From the NCBI GenBank assembly GCA_031296915.1, contig JAVDPC010000011.1:62001-126000 (forward strand): a stretch of 64,000 nt of DNA. Direction: 5' to 3'. The notes under the pieces are model-generated. The model searched no databases and was not told the DNA's origin. It saw only the letters and a program-made list of their open reading frames with translations. Both the position numbers and the translations under genes were made by a program. Origin of the DNA: Cerasicoccus frondis (GTDB lineage Bacteria; Verrucomicrobiota; Verrucomicrobiia; Opitutales; Cerasicoccaceae). Below, piece after piece: positions 27,801 to 36,634 of the stretch. The stretch's first letter is position 1. Each line of letters starts with the position of its first letter.

Positions 27801-28117
27801 AAGTCGAAGCCGGTTGGACCAGTGAAGGCCTCCCCGGGTGGCTCACCCAAGCCGACCTTCTTGCCCGACTAGGTAGCACCCTGAGTGCACGGTCAGACAC
27901 GTTCCGCATTCGGGCCTACGGAGAGTCGACAAAATCCCTTACAGGAGAAAAGAGTTACGCATGCTGCGAAGCGATCGTCCAGCGTACCCCTGAGTTCGTA
28001 GATGCAAATGCAAATACTCCTGAGGCAGATTTCGATAATTTAAACCAGACCAATCGCCAGTTCGGTCGACGTTTTATCGTCGTGAGCTTTCGATGGCTAG
28101 AGGACTTTGAACTATGA
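24851..28117 (+). CDS. Verru_Chthon cassette protein A-like giant prepilin-like protein (copy 1)
   Basis: 1088 aa from the ATG at 24851. The N-terminus has a short basic leader, then RGFALMISLVLMAFILLLIM, a single membrane helix like a type IV prepilin or GspK N-terminus, then ARQNALLGLKVALGTLQEEL and GPDRR. Other landmarks are YAFWIGDEGVKAKAN, LVLWNPYNVPLE, RGPFGSLSQFINR near 980 and a GspK-like end: LTQADLLARLGSTLSARSDT, FRIRAYGE, CEAIVQR, FGRRFIVVSFRWLED. It is paralogous to 53004-56648. It probably sits in the inner membrane as part of a pseudopilus or export device. The next gene overlaps by 4 nt (ATGA). Confidence 0.85.
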   Translation: MPPCNDSNSVSSSLVQKIHRASDRGFALMISLVLMAFILLLIMSLSSMVRIELAVWSQSESQQLARQNALLGLKVALGTLQEELGPDRRISATAERRDTDPYDTDDFDPSTGSTQADGVKQNRQHWSGTWETSVDADGFVDTTFRRWLVSGYPDSHQALLTDTNADAADFPSSVDILGGPNPVEVGIIELNSLDGSSGGYAFWIGDEGVKAKANLTASTGSESTLSAQRFGIEAMRDLAWYSNYSDSIRARLHDFSSFDGLVQQMTNSDTIAPEHYHNVTFNSFGVLANTRDAGLKKDLTSGLFDSNTSPSGLIFGTANDSAPSIVDPGGPDWDQLRSWLNLQPDPVTNELPIQPSTTKQAGAYPSIMVFQLYVVPSVDANTGEVRLHMMPTLVLWNPYNVPLEDTELMITFLRPGGDGASLNNETNLWYRWRNIRFKDNSNSDVSINGQTQIEMDFSESLTLFLDSGRIEPGEAVVFSPPESHTVYDPTALNPSIHILERGYHPGFGYYVDTGIQLDPSMTPYRYEMFGGGKRANAFRLYKVTPSDNELLQTTIYQHDYPLMRHYSGYRNLVPFNPAVPLDMTYAAGFKSMRTFADNEIFWDSSKVTLTPDVHKWISQLNPRAQINGPTPLVYGGNIDTVLSPNPTFPSTGQFGDNDMGTGVTPWSGSTVSVGTVNGAHIDHVSLFQPAPVRENLHSIGQLMHAPLYNEFDSATYYQRVRNSRFGNLIPAYAIGSSLANRAIDLGQTERYWDGSYSPVESFFDFGGVLHDYSYKLNNALWDHYFFSTLPNTAADNMPQNPRLVDITQADATPRSNIDTAAADLMVDGAFNINSTSVEAWSALLASFYGTEVTRQGNMVDAADAQTPQSPITRHDNPLGPKIGTVDSMTSASQYTGYRALSSAEISTLAQYIVEEVKLRGPFGSLSQFINRMPNRQDNTFSEPVNAFRLQGTLSAAIEKANLNQNLKHTAVAAQASGMVNTEAEVEAGWTSEGLPGWLTQADLLARLGSTLSARSDTFRIRAYGESTKSLTGEKSYACCEAIVQRTPEFVDANANTPEADFDNLNQTNRQFGRRFIVVSFRWLEDFEL

Positions 28118-28947
28118 TCAAGCGTCTGCTAAAATATGCATGCCTTTTCCTGTGCGCCAGTGTTCAAAATATACAGGCAAACCAGGAAGAAGCCGTCTCC
28201 GTGGACTTCCGCATCTACTATTGGCCAGAGCAAACACCGATTGCCTTTCCTGGCCAAGAACCCCTGCACATCCGCCCTTCATCGCAACCGCAGAGCCAGC
28301 AGAATGCATCGGCCGAGATCCCCGAAGACGAACAGTTCGACGCACCAGAACTTTATTTCGCCAACGGCCAAGGCGAGGGCAAAGCCGTACCCCTGCAGCT
28401 CAATGAAGGCCAACTCTCAGCTTTGTACCACTATCATGGCCCGCCCCAAATTGTCTTTTTCGAGGAAGCACATTCATCGGAAGATACCCAACTGCGCATC
28501 CCCAAAGCCACGACTACCCTACCCAGCGTCTCTGCCTCTTACATTTTCATTCTCTACCCCAAAGGCGACGGAGACTACGCGATTTTTCATATCAGTAGCG
28601 AGAAACTGCTTCGGGGAAAAGACAATGTCATGGCCATCAACCTGACCGCATCTCCACTTGAATGCGCCCTTGGCGATGTCCAGTTCAGCCTGCCAGTTAG
28701 AGGCCACGCTGTCCTCGACGCGCAAAGCAAATCAGGCGTATACTATCAGGCGCTGCTGGTAGCCTCGCCCGATACAGAAGGCAATATTCGCAAACGTTTG
28801 GCGCAAATGATTACGGTAACTGGCCAGCAGAAATGGATTCTCATGCTGTATAATCGAGTGGGTAATGCCGGAGGCATCAGCCTGCAGAAGATCGACGCGC
28901 AGTTGACTCAATCAGCAAGACCGACGAATACGGGCGAGCAACTGTAA
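28114..28947 (+). CDS. exported partner of the Verru_Chthon A-like protein (copy 1)
   Basis: 277 aa, ATG overlapping the stop of the previous gene. The signal peptide is MIKRLLKYACLFLCASVQN. The mature part is beta-rich, with YHYHGPPQIVFFEE near 108-121, PSVSASYIFILYPKGDGDY and a late segment ITVTGQQKWILMLYNRVG. It is homologous to 56632-57357, which has VEYHGPNPIVFYAR and a similar order of blocks, although overall identity is low. I do not know a named family. The fixed pairing with the prepilin-like gene suggests that they form one complex. Convergent with the LacI gene. Confidence 0.75.
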   Translation: MIKRLLKYACLFLCASVQNIQANQEEAVSVDFRIYYWPEQTPIAFPGQEPLHIRPSSQPQSQQNASAEIPEDEQFDAPELYFANGQGEGKAVPLQLNEGQLSALYHYHGPPQIVFFEEAHSSEDTQLRIPKATTTLPSVSASYIFILYPKGDGDYAIFHISSEKLLRGKDNVMAINLTASPLECALGDVQFSLPVRGHAVLDAQSKSGVYYQALLVASPDTEGNIRKRLAQMITVTGQQKWILMLYNRVGNAGGISLQKIDAQLTQSARPTNTGEQL

Positions 28948-28986
28948 CCAAGGTTACAGCCTCTACTTCTCATCCCGTACTGCCCG

Positions 28987-30039
28987 CTAAACGCGGCTCG
29001 GTGGAGCCATCGTTCGGCGGACCACCAGCTCCGAAGTCATTCGCTGAATCTGGATCGGAGAATCGAAATCTTTCATGCGATTACGCAGAATTTCATCGAT
29101 GGTCTTAGCCATGTTCATCCGATCAATGCGAATCGTGGAAAGGCCGACGGCCTTTGCGCTGGCAATGTCATCACTGCCCAGGATTGACATTTCATCAGGT
29201 ATACGGACGCCCTCGCCTTCTGCCTCGCTGATGATGGACATGGCGGTGTGGTCATTGAAAGCGACAATGGCAGTAGGCCTTTTTCCCTTCAAACGCCAGT
29301 GACTGAAAGCCCGCTGTCCAGCCACATCGCCTTCAACGCCAAAGACCGAAAGCTCTTCATCGTAGGTCAACCCCAGCTCGCGCGCCCATTCGATGAAAAT
29401 CGCGTGCTTCCCCACCGGACGGTCTTTCATGCCAATGCCCACGTAAACCACTTTCTTGTGGCCCACATCACGCAGGTAGGTCATCGCCTGTCGCATGCTC
29501 ATCCGGTAATCGATTGTCAAGCTGTCGAACTCATCCCCAAAGCTGTCGTAGAGAAACAGCAGCGGATAACGCCATGACTTCAGCTTCAGGTAGAGCGGCA
29601 TGTTTTTCTTTTCCGCCACCGGGTTGACCACGAGCGCATCCGTCTCGCCAGCAGACCAGTGAAGCATTGTATTCGCCTCTACCTCGACAGAATTGTGCGT
29701 AAGCGCAAGCGTAGTAGACATGCCCGCATCGGCATTGATCAAGTCGAGGTGCTCGTAGAGCTCGGAGTAATTGGAGTTGCTCAAATTCGGCAAAATGATG
29801 CCGACACGCCCCGAGTAACCGCGCTTAAAATTACGGGCTGAAGGATTGGGGTGGTAGCCAATTTCCCGAGCGGCCTTGAGAATTTTCTCCCGGGTCGATT
29901 CACTGATGCCCTCGCCGCCATTGAATGCGCGCGAAATAGCCCCCTGCGAATAACCTGTTATTGAAACCAGATCTTGAACCTTGGGCCTAACGCCTTCCTT
30001 CTTCGATTTCCTGCCTCTTTTAGCGCTCATGTATTGCAT
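28987..30039 (-). CDS. LacI-family transcriptional regulator
   Basis: 350 aa. The N-terminal HTH is VQDLVSITGYSQGAISRAFN with hinge NPSARNFKRGYSGRVGIILP, followed by a periplasmic-binding-protein-like sugar-sensing domain: TAIVAFNDHTAMSIISEAEG, DEMSILGSDDIASAKAVGL, LSTIRID. The N-terminal extension is basic (MSAKRGRKSKKEG). It is the only LacI-type protein in the window and sits in the middle of the glycan locus. Palindromes with central CG (TTACGTAA) upstream of several glycan genes are the obvious candidate operators. A half-like TATTACTTAGTAG lies about 95 nt upstream of its own start. Confidence 0.93.
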   Translation of the reverse strand: MQYMSAKRGRKSKKEGVRPKVQDLVSITGYSQGAISRAFNGGEGISESTREKILKAAREIGYHPNPSARNFKRGYSGRVGIILPNLSNSNYSELYEHLDLINADAGMSTTLALTHNSVEVEANTMLHWSAGETDALVVNPVAEKKNMPLYLKLKSWRYPLLFLYDSFGDEFDSLTIDYRMSMRQAMTYLRDVGHKKVVYVGIGMKDRPVGKHAIFIEWARELGLTYDEELSVFGVEGDVAGQRAFSHWRLKGKRPTAIVAFNDHTAMSIISEAEGEGVRIPDEMSILGSDDIASAKAVGLSTIRIDRMNMAKTIDEILRNRMKDFDSPIQIQRMTSELVVRRTMAPPSRV

Positions 30040-30156
30040 AACATAGTAGCATCCTCAAAGGCATTACAATCCAACAACTACGCTATTTTCAGCATACGCA
30101 ATGCTCCCCAAAACCGAGTTTGTGTATTACTTAGTAGTCCGCATGGAGCGCCTTCT

Positions 30157-32955
30157 CTAAGGAGCGACTCTTAGCCGCATGAACCGGCATCCGGCGCCGC
30201 CCAAAGGCGTCCGGTCAATGACTTGCATGCGAACAGTCCCATCTCCGTTGGACGAAGGCGCCGATTGCAAAGTGTACGCCGGCCCGGAATGCCAGAAGAC
30301 GAGATCATCCGACACCTCAGTCTCAACGGTGACTGAGCCCAGCGCTTCCAATTGGTCAAACACCAATTGAAGGTAACGCTGACCGCCCATCTCCACAATC
30401 TCCTGCTGAGGCAATTTAAGCCCTTCAACGGTCGGGCTTTGCGGATTCGAATTGAGCACAAATTCCAGAATATTCGGCAACGAGTCGCCATCCGGATCAG
30501 CATCCACATCCGCATCGGTTCCCACCAAGCCTTCACCACCAACCCATCCAGCAAAGTAATCCGGAGGCGCGGAATTCAAGGCGTCTTCAATTTTTACATC
30601 GTCTAAAATAACCGTGATGCCCACACCAGAGTTCAGGCGCATGCGGAAATCCCGCAGCGCAGCCGTGAAACCGGATTCCATCGTCAAATTCGCATGCACT
30701 GGTTCGTCGCCGATCCAGATGGAGGTAGCGCCGGCGGACAGCGCATGAACCCCGCCATCCGGTCCAACGTAAGCAGCTTCATCAGCCGACCGATTCACAT
30801 ACCACGTCCAATACAGCAGCTCTCCCGTTGCCGGATAATCACCCACATTGGAACCATTTACGCGGACAGAAAATTCGTTGGCTCCCCCACCCCGCACATT
30901 AATACGCGCCGAGTGAATGCTATGGGAACCCGCCGTGCCATAGTCAATGACGCTGCCATAGTCACCCATTTCGATATAGAACAGGTCAGACGAGCTAGAC
31001 GCATTGATGATCCCCATAGCGAAGGACACTTTAACCAACTCCGTCCCCTCTGGCATGGTTCGCAAAATGGTGACGCCCGCATCATCATTGCTGCTCGTTA
31101 CTCCGCTGCGGACATTGCGTAAGGCGCCGCCCTCGATTGACCACACCCCACCATCAGCTTCAGCGCTGATATCATCGAAAAATTGAGTCGGATCGGCGGC
31201 AATGTAGTCCGCGTAATTCGCTGATGAGGCAAAATCCTGGAAGAACAAAGTTTTGGCGGAACCCGGTGGATCATCACTCACCGTAATGATTAAATCCGCC
31301 GTTGAGGTTTCCTCTGAATCATCAGCGGTCAGTCGTAAAATGTAAACACCCGCCATTGTGAAATCGACATAGGTATCCGGCGAAGCGACATCGCCAAAAT
31401 TCACTGAAGCTGGCCCGCTAACGAGCGCCCACTCCGTTGAGACCCCCGCCCCTTCCGGCAGGCCATCGTCCGTCACCACACCGTGAATGGCGGTTCGATT
31501 CACCGGCAAACTAAGCGTGAAATCGCTATCCACCGTAATGATCGGAGTCTGATTGCCGTCGCCGCTGCCACTGTCACCAAGGTTGTTATACCACACATCA
31601 AACTCTTCAGTCGTGCGGTTATTGGCAGCGTCTATTGCCGTGACCTGAATGACATTGAGCCCGAACTCCAACTGTATGTCCGATACGATCCAATTGTCAG
31701 TTCCCGATGCGACACCAGAGAGCGGACCGCGATTATTGGCCCACCGCACCTGGGTAACGCCAACATTATCTGAAGCAGTTCCACCGACGGAAATCTTATC
31801 AGAGGTTACTTCATATCGACCAACCCCAGCAGTTGGCGAAACAATGGAGACCGTCGGGTATTCCGTTTCCGCCCCAACGGGCATGTAGCGCACGCGTAAG
31901 TTGTCACGAAATTTCGTCATCCCACCTTTACTGCTACTGTAGCTGGTACCCTCTGCTTCAATTACGATTAGGTTGTCGCCCTGAACCAGCGGAATATCAT
32001 CCACACTCCAATTCGTGGAGCCCGTTGCATCACCGGAAGCCTCTTCGCCATCCGGCCCGTAGCGTGTCCATCGAACGACCGTTACGGCCGTGGTTTCATC
32101 ACCAAGTGAACCGCTTAAGCTGATGCTGGAATCATTCGTAAACATAGCATCTTCTGTGGTCGGCGTTTCGATGCGTACGTAGGGATGCTGAAATTCTATA
32201 GCCGATTGATTTCTCCGCTGAGCCATCATCCACTCATAGAAGCCGGGGGTCGCAAAACCGGACCCCGAAACGCCATGCCCACCGGTAGCGTATTGAGTCA
32301 GGATAGGCTTGGCGCCGTAGAGCGTCGTAAAATTCACATAGTTTAGAGTCCCCTTAAAACTAATGCTGTCGTTATCTGCAGTTATCGCCCAAATCGGCAT
32401 ATCTTTCAGCGGGTAGCTTTCTTTGGGCGAGCCGTAACCAACCCCAGGCGCAATTGCCGCGATGCGATCCCGAAACTGACCGCCGTAAAACCAGGCCCCA
32501 TTGCCCCCCATGGATATACCCGAAATGTAGACGCGGTCCTCATCCACCGGATAGTTTGCCACCACATAGTCCAGCAATTCCTCAAACGTATAAAGCTCGC
32601 GATAGTTTGTCCAATTGCCCGTGCCCGGCCCGTCAGTCACCACCTGCGGCGCCAGCACTAGCGAACGCTGGTAGCTCTGATTGGCCGAACTCGTCCAACG
32701 TGAAGTCGCCGGATCGAGCTGATCGCCATTGTCGCTGCCATCAGGCTTTCCCTTCTCACCTTGCCCATGGAGGTTAATGATGAGCGGGTATTGCTCGGAG
32801 CCCGCCGCATCAAAATCGTCCGGCAAATAAAGCATGTAGGGCATGGCGCAATCTCCCTGAAACAGTCCACTAACCCATTCTCCAGCGAATGCAAGTGGCC
32901 CCATCAGGGCAAATAGACAGCTAAGAGAACAAGATTTAAGAGGAGAAACATGCAT
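30157..32955 (-). CDS. secreted multi-domain esterase with glycan-binding-like modules
   Basis: 932 aa with signal peptide (LSCLFALMGPLAFAGEW). The N-terminal alpha/beta hydrolase shows INLHGQGE, nucleophile motif ISGISMGGNGAWF near 148 and GGHGVSG as probable His; it resembles acetyl-xylan/feruloyl esterases and phospholipase-like hydrolases. Two Ig-like segments (about 255-450) follow, then a PKD-like segment (TVDSDFTLSL to ADLIITVSDD). Next is a diverged copy (about 568-788) of the domain shared with 44403-48701 and 48756-52283 (FFDDISAEADGGVWSIEGG). Last comes a type-3-repeat-like calcium motif DADVDADPDGDSLPNILEF with a C-terminal beta domain. Probably removes acyl groups from an extracellular polysaccharide. 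Confidence 0.82.
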   Translation of the reverse strand: MHVSPLKSCSLSCLFALMGPLAFAGEWVSGLFQGDCAMPYMLYLPDDFDAAGSEQYPLIINLHGQGEKGKPDGSDNGDQLDPATSRWTSSANQSYQRSLVLAPQVVTDGPGTGNWTNYRELYTFEELLDYVVANYPVDEDRVYISGISMGGNGAWFYGGQFRDRIAAIAPGVGYGSPKESYPLKDMPIWAITADNDSISFKGTLNYVNFTTLYGAKPILTQYATGGHGVSGSGFATPGFYEWMMAQRRNQSAIEFQHPYVRIETPTTEDAMFTNDSSISLSGSLGDETTAVTVVRWTRYGPDGEEASGDATGSTNWSVDDIPLVQGDNLIVIEAEGTSYSSSKGGMTKFRDNLRVRYMPVGAETEYPTVSIVSPTAGVGRYEVTSDKISVGGTASDNVGVTQVRWANNRGPLSGVASGTDNWIVSDIQLEFGLNVIQVTAIDAANNRTTEEFDVWYNNLGDSGSGDGNQTPIITVDSDFTLSLPVNRTAIHGVVTDDGLPEGAGVSTEWALVSGPASVNFGDVASPDTYVDFTMAGVYILRLTADDSEETSTADLIITVSDDPPGSAKTLFFQDFASSANYADYIAADPTQFFDDISAEADGGVWSIEGGALRNVRSGVTSSNDDAGVTILRTMPEGTELVKVSFAMGIINASSSSDLFYIEMGDYGSVIDYGTAGSHSIHSARINVRGGGANEFSVRVNGSNVGDYPATGELLYWTWYVNRSADEAAYVGPDGGVHALSAGATSIWIGDEPVHANLTMESGFTAALRDFRMRLNSGVGITVILDDVKIEDALNSAPPDYFAGWVGGEGLVGTDADVDADPDGDSLPNILEFVLNSNPQSPTVEGLKLPQQEIVEMGGQRYLQLVFDQLEALGSVTVETEVSDDLVFWHSGPAYTLQSAPSSNGDGTVRMQVIDRTPLGGAGCRFMRLRVAP

Positions 32956-33150
32956 GGCGGGAAAAGTATACGAAATATAAAAAAGGGGAAAGTAATGTTT
33001 TCGTTTTGGGACAATGAACTGAACGATCTTACTGCGCTACTTAAGCAAAAACCTGCGCGAAGCGCCTCGCCCAGCCGCAGCAATAATACAAGTAAGCCGG
33101 GACTAGCTAATGAAGCAAAAGCAAGCCGCCGGCATTACTGAATGGGCAAG

Positions 33151-33846
33151 CTACAAGCACTTGCGGCGGCGAACCATCGCCACAAGACCGATCACGCCAG
33201 CCAGGCCAAGCGCAATGGTCGATGGCTCAGGAATCACTGTGCCCGCCAGCACCACATCGTCAAAAGCCAAGTACCGCGTGCCACCGTCAGACAGCCCATA
33301 AAGTGCGAACGAGACGTTCGTCACGTTGTCGGCTATGTTTATCGTAACCTCCGTCCAGTCCTGCAAAAAGGCGCCCGATTCAGCAGCGGCAAGGGTAACC
33401 CCGCCACTTACTGGAGTAAGGATATCCAGATTCGGCGTAATGGTAGCGCTGCTTCCGTTGGTAGTCGTCGCAACGAGATAGCCGATTTCTTCAACCGAGC
33501 TCTGCCCCGACCAATAGAACGTCAGCGTCTTGCTTTCGTAGGCAGACACGTCAATATCTTCGAATACAATCCAGCCCCGGGTAGTGTTGGTAAAAGCGGC
33601 GTTGCCATCCATGTCACGCCCGCCCCAGTACTGCGCCCCTTGCTGTGGACCGGAGACTGCAGTAAAGCTGGCTAAGCCAGTCGTGGCAGCCCAGGTATCA
33701 CCGCCACCGTCAAAAGTTACATTTGGATCAAGCGTGTAGTTCCAGGTGTCGCCCGAGGTTTCAAAGCCCTGGTTGGCGATCGTAACCGCTGACAATGACG
33801 CCGCGCTCAAGCCAAGGACCGATAAGGAGAGGAGGTATTTATTCAT
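33151..33846 (-). CDS. PEP-CTERM anchored protein (2 of 4)
   Basis: 231 aa. Signal peptide MNKYLLSLSVLGLSAASLSA, then a jelly-roll-like region (NQGFETSGDTWNY, DISVSAYESKTLTFYWSG type strands, FALYGLSDGGTRYLAFDDVV). The tail is IPEPSTIALGLAGVIGLVAM followed by VRRRKCL, an exosortase sorting signal. It is a homologue of 39106-39813: both start with I(A)xQG(F/Y)..-DTW.YT.DP and share the same layout. Expressed divergently from the GH94-like gene, with operator-like palindromes between them. Confidence 0.85.
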   Translation of the reverse strand: MNKYLLSLSVLGLSAASLSAVTIANQGFETSGDTWNYTLDPNVTFDGGGDTWAATTGLASFTAVSGPQQGAQYWGGRDMDGNAAFTNTTRGWIVFEDIDVSAYESKTLTFYWSGQSSVEEIGYLVATTTNGSSATITPNLDILTPVSGGVTLAAAESGAFLQDWTEVTINIADNVTNVSFALYGLSDGGTRYLAFDDVVLAGTVIPEPSTIALGLAGVIGLVAMVRRRKCL

Positions 33847-34261
33847 GCTAATATTAATGGGTTGGGGTGATAGAAAGTTTGCTTAAGACAACCAAAAGCT
33901 ATTTAGACTTTTACGTAAAAGCAATAAGAATATTCCAAAAACAACCAGAATCTCTTTTAAATAAAAGCTAATTGAGCAAACAGACCTTCAAACCTGCTCT
34001 CATTTCAGCATTAAATCATCATCGTAATACACAACAGGCAAACGCAAGAGAGCGACAAAGCCTGACCGAATCAGCCACCACAAATCCCCTAAGCAGATAA
34101 AAATGATCACCTTACAAAACCCAACCGAAGCAGAGATTAAAAATGTTCACTGCATGCGCTCCAATAGATCAGCACAATGAAGCATCTCTCCGGAATGTTT
34201 TGCGCCGATCTGCTTTTATGATTGCGAATACGTAATAGTTTCATTTAGCTACGCCTCATAC
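33847..34261. promoter_or_regulatory. divergent control region with two operator-like sites
   Basis: 415 AT-rich nt between the PEP-CTERM gene and the GH94-like gene. It holds the perfect 14-bp palindrome CTTTTACGTAAAAG (33908-33921) and GAATACGTAATAG (34226-34238), the latter 24 nt before the GH94 start. No small gene is supported. Confidence 0.55.
33908..33921. promoter_or_regulatory. operator-like palindrome CTTTTACGTAAAAG
   Basis: Perfect 14-bp inverted repeat with a central CG, the usual centre of LacI-family operators. It lies 62 nt upstream of the PEP-CTERM gene start. Confidence 0.55.
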
Positions 34262-36586
34262 ATGATCCATCCATCAGCTGAGACAATCCCCACCCCTGCG
34301 ACTAGGCTCATGCCAACGATGACGCCTGTAGAGGGCTTTGGTTACTTTGATCCCGAGGCGCGCGAATTCGTCCTGACTACCCCCCATGCGCCACGTCCCT
34401 GGAAGAATATTTTGTGGAATCCGACCTTTAATGCGCAGCCCACGCAAGTCTCTGGCGGCGTCAGCTATCGACGCGAACCTCAAAGCGGCGACATCGTTCT
34501 GCTCAATTGGAGTGGCCACAAATATATATACCTACAAAACACTAATTCCGGTGAACTCTTTAGCGTCGGCTATAGCCCAATCTGTGATGACGCGCATTGT
34601 GAGTTCGAACATCGCATCGGGCTCAACACCAGCACAACCCGGCTTGAGCACTATGGGCTGGAGGTGCGCCTGACTCAGTCTGTGGATGTCACCCTCCCCC
34701 GTGAGTATTTTGAAATTACCCTGATCAATCACCGCAACATCGCAGAGCCATGGCGCGTCATTTTCTTTAGCGATATCAACCTCTCTCTCGGCGATGGCAA
34801 GTTCGGCGCGGACGACTCTTTTACCGCCAACGCCTGGCAGGACCGCCAAGTACTGCAAATCCTCAACCGCCAAGACCACACTGGCCAATACGCTGCGTGG
34901 CTAGAGTCCAGCCTACCACTCAAGGGGCATCTCTTTAACCGCGATGACTTTACTGGCGTCTACGGTTCTTACGCCCGCCCCCGGGCCATCCTCAAGCAGT
35001 GGCCCACCACCCATTCTCCCATCGACGCCCCAATTCTGGCGGGTTACGTGGATTGCTATTTAACGCCCGGTAAAGCGCGTGAACTGCACTTCACGCTCGG
35101 CCTGGGCGAACGCAAAGTAGACGACCTGCCACGCGTCAGCCAGCAGCACATCACGCTATCCAAAGCCAAGCAGCTCAAACAACTCGATGAGTTGTATGCG
35201 CGCGTTGAAGTCGAAACGCCAGACGCTGAGTTTGACCTCTTCGTCAACACCTGGATCAAGCACCAGCTGAACTACTGCGCTTACTGGACTCGTGGCTGGG
35301 GCAAAGGATTCCGCGACAGCAATCAAGATGCGTGGGCCTACACCCTGCTCGACGCCAAGCGCTCGCGCAAAATGATTTTGGACTGCCTGCCTTACCAGTT
35401 TGCCGACGGTCGCACCGTGCGCCGCTGGGGGCCAATCGTGCGTGATCAATACAACGACGGAGGCGCGTGGCTGATCTTCGCCACTCATGCTTACATTGCC
35501 GAAAGCGGGGACGCTGACATTCTGGAAATCGAAGCCCCGTTCTTTGAATCAGAAGAAAGCGGCACGGTCTACGAACACCTTAAACGCGCAGTCGATTACT
35601 TGTGGGAGCACCGTGGCGATCGCGGGCTCTGCCTCATGCCTTTTGGCGATTGGAACGACCGCCTAACCGGCATCGGACGCGAAGGTCGGGGCCAAAGCGT
35701 GTGGACCAGTATGGCGCTCGTCGAATCGTTCGCCAAGATGATGCAAATTGCCGGGCGCGTTGGGCCGCAGGAAGACGCAATTGTCTTTGCCGAACGCCAT
35801 GCCGAGCTAACTGAAACCATCCGACGGGAAGCCTGGAATGGCCAGTGGTATTCCCGCGCCTTTACCGATGCTGGCCAACCTGTTGGCGCCCCCAGCAATG
35901 CGTTTGGCGCGATCTATGTTTTGCCCCAAGCTTGGAGCATGCTTGCCGGTATCGCGACGGATGAACAAATCCCGCAAATTGTGCACGCTGTCAAAGAGCG
36001 CCTGGAATGCGCGCATGGCTTCCGCCTCTTAACACCGCCTTACCAAGGATACGATCCAAGCATCGGCCACCTCAGCGCCACGCCTCCCGGCACCTTGGAA
36101 AATGGTGGCAACTACTGCCATGGCGCCATGTTTATGGCCTACGCACTTTGCATGACAAAGCAAGTGGACTACGGGCTCGACATCTTCAAACGCATTTTGC
36201 CAACCAATCCGCAGAACCCGCCCAGCGTCAGCATGCAAGAGCCTTACTCGCTCTCCAACACCTACGCAGCGCCAGAGTCAGGCGAGCGCTCTGGCCGGTC
36301 GCTGTTTTCCTGGCGAACGGGAGCCGCAGGCTGGGCGTTCCGTTGCGCAATCGAGGGCATACTTGGCGTCAAAGCGAGCTTTGCTGGCTTGGAAATTTCC
36401 GGAGACCTGCCGTCGGCGTGGCAACATGCTTCGATGACGCGCACGTATCGCGGCAAGAAGCTCATGATCCAATGGCGACGCACTGGCGATAGCTCGCGCA
36501 CGCTCAATGGCATACCCGTTGCCAGCGCGCCCATCACCATCAACATGTTAGCCGAAGGCGACAATCGACTCGAAATCACACTTTAA
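34262..36586 (+). CDS. GH94-like glycoside phosphorylase (cellobiose/cyclic-glucan phosphorylase type)
   Basis: 774 aa, no signal peptide, cytoplasmic. The N-terminal beta-sandwich has the GH94 pattern GFGYFDPEAREFVLTTP, PTQVSGGVSYRR and YIYLQN. The (alpha/alpha)6 barrel has YWTRGWGKGFRDSNQDAWAY near 340-360 and the catalytic-Asp motif FGDWNDRLTGIGREG near 462. The conserved NGGNYCHGAMFMAYAL and SWRTGAAGW close the barrel. Such enzymes split beta-linked disaccharides with phosphate to give a sugar 1-phosphate, saving ATP. It probably handles the intracellular end product of the pathway. The exact disaccharide is unknown. Confidence 0.88.
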   Translation: MIHPSAETIPTPATRLMPTMTPVEGFGYFDPEAREFVLTTPHAPRPWKNILWNPTFNAQPTQVSGGVSYRREPQSGDIVLLNWSGHKYIYLQNTNSGELFSVGYSPICDDAHCEFEHRIGLNTSTTRLEHYGLEVRLTQSVDVTLPREYFEITLINHRNIAEPWRVIFFSDINLSLGDGKFGADDSFTANAWQDRQVLQILNRQDHTGQYAAWLESSLPLKGHLFNRDDFTGVYGSYARPRAILKQWPTTHSPIDAPILAGYVDCYLTPGKARELHFTLGLGERKVDDLPRVSQQHITLSKAKQLKQLDELYARVEVETPDAEFDLFVNTWIKHQLNYCAYWTRGWGKGFRDSNQDAWAYTLLDAKRSRKMILDCLPYQFADGRTVRRWGPIVRDQYNDGGAWLIFATHAYIAESGDADILEIEAPFFESEESGTVYEHLKRAVDYLWEHRGDRGLCLMPFGDWNDRLTGIGREGRGQSVWTSMALVESFAKMMQIAGRVGPQEDAIVFAERHAELTETIRREAWNGQWYSRAFTDAGQPVGAPSNAFGAIYVLPQAWSMLAGIATDEQIPQIVHAVKERLECAHGFRLLTPPYQGYDPSIGHLSATPPGTLENGGNYCHGAMFMAYALCMTKQVDYGLDIFKRILPTNPQNPPSVSMQEPYSLSNTYAAPESGERSGRSLFSWRTGAAGWAFRCAIEGILGVKASFAGLEISGDLPSAWQHASMTRTYRGKKLMIQWRRTGDSSRTLNGIPVASAPITINMLAEGDNRLEITL

Positions 36587-36634
36587 CGCAGCAGGGAAAT
36601 TCACCTGCGACACACCCCAATCAATTTTCAAATT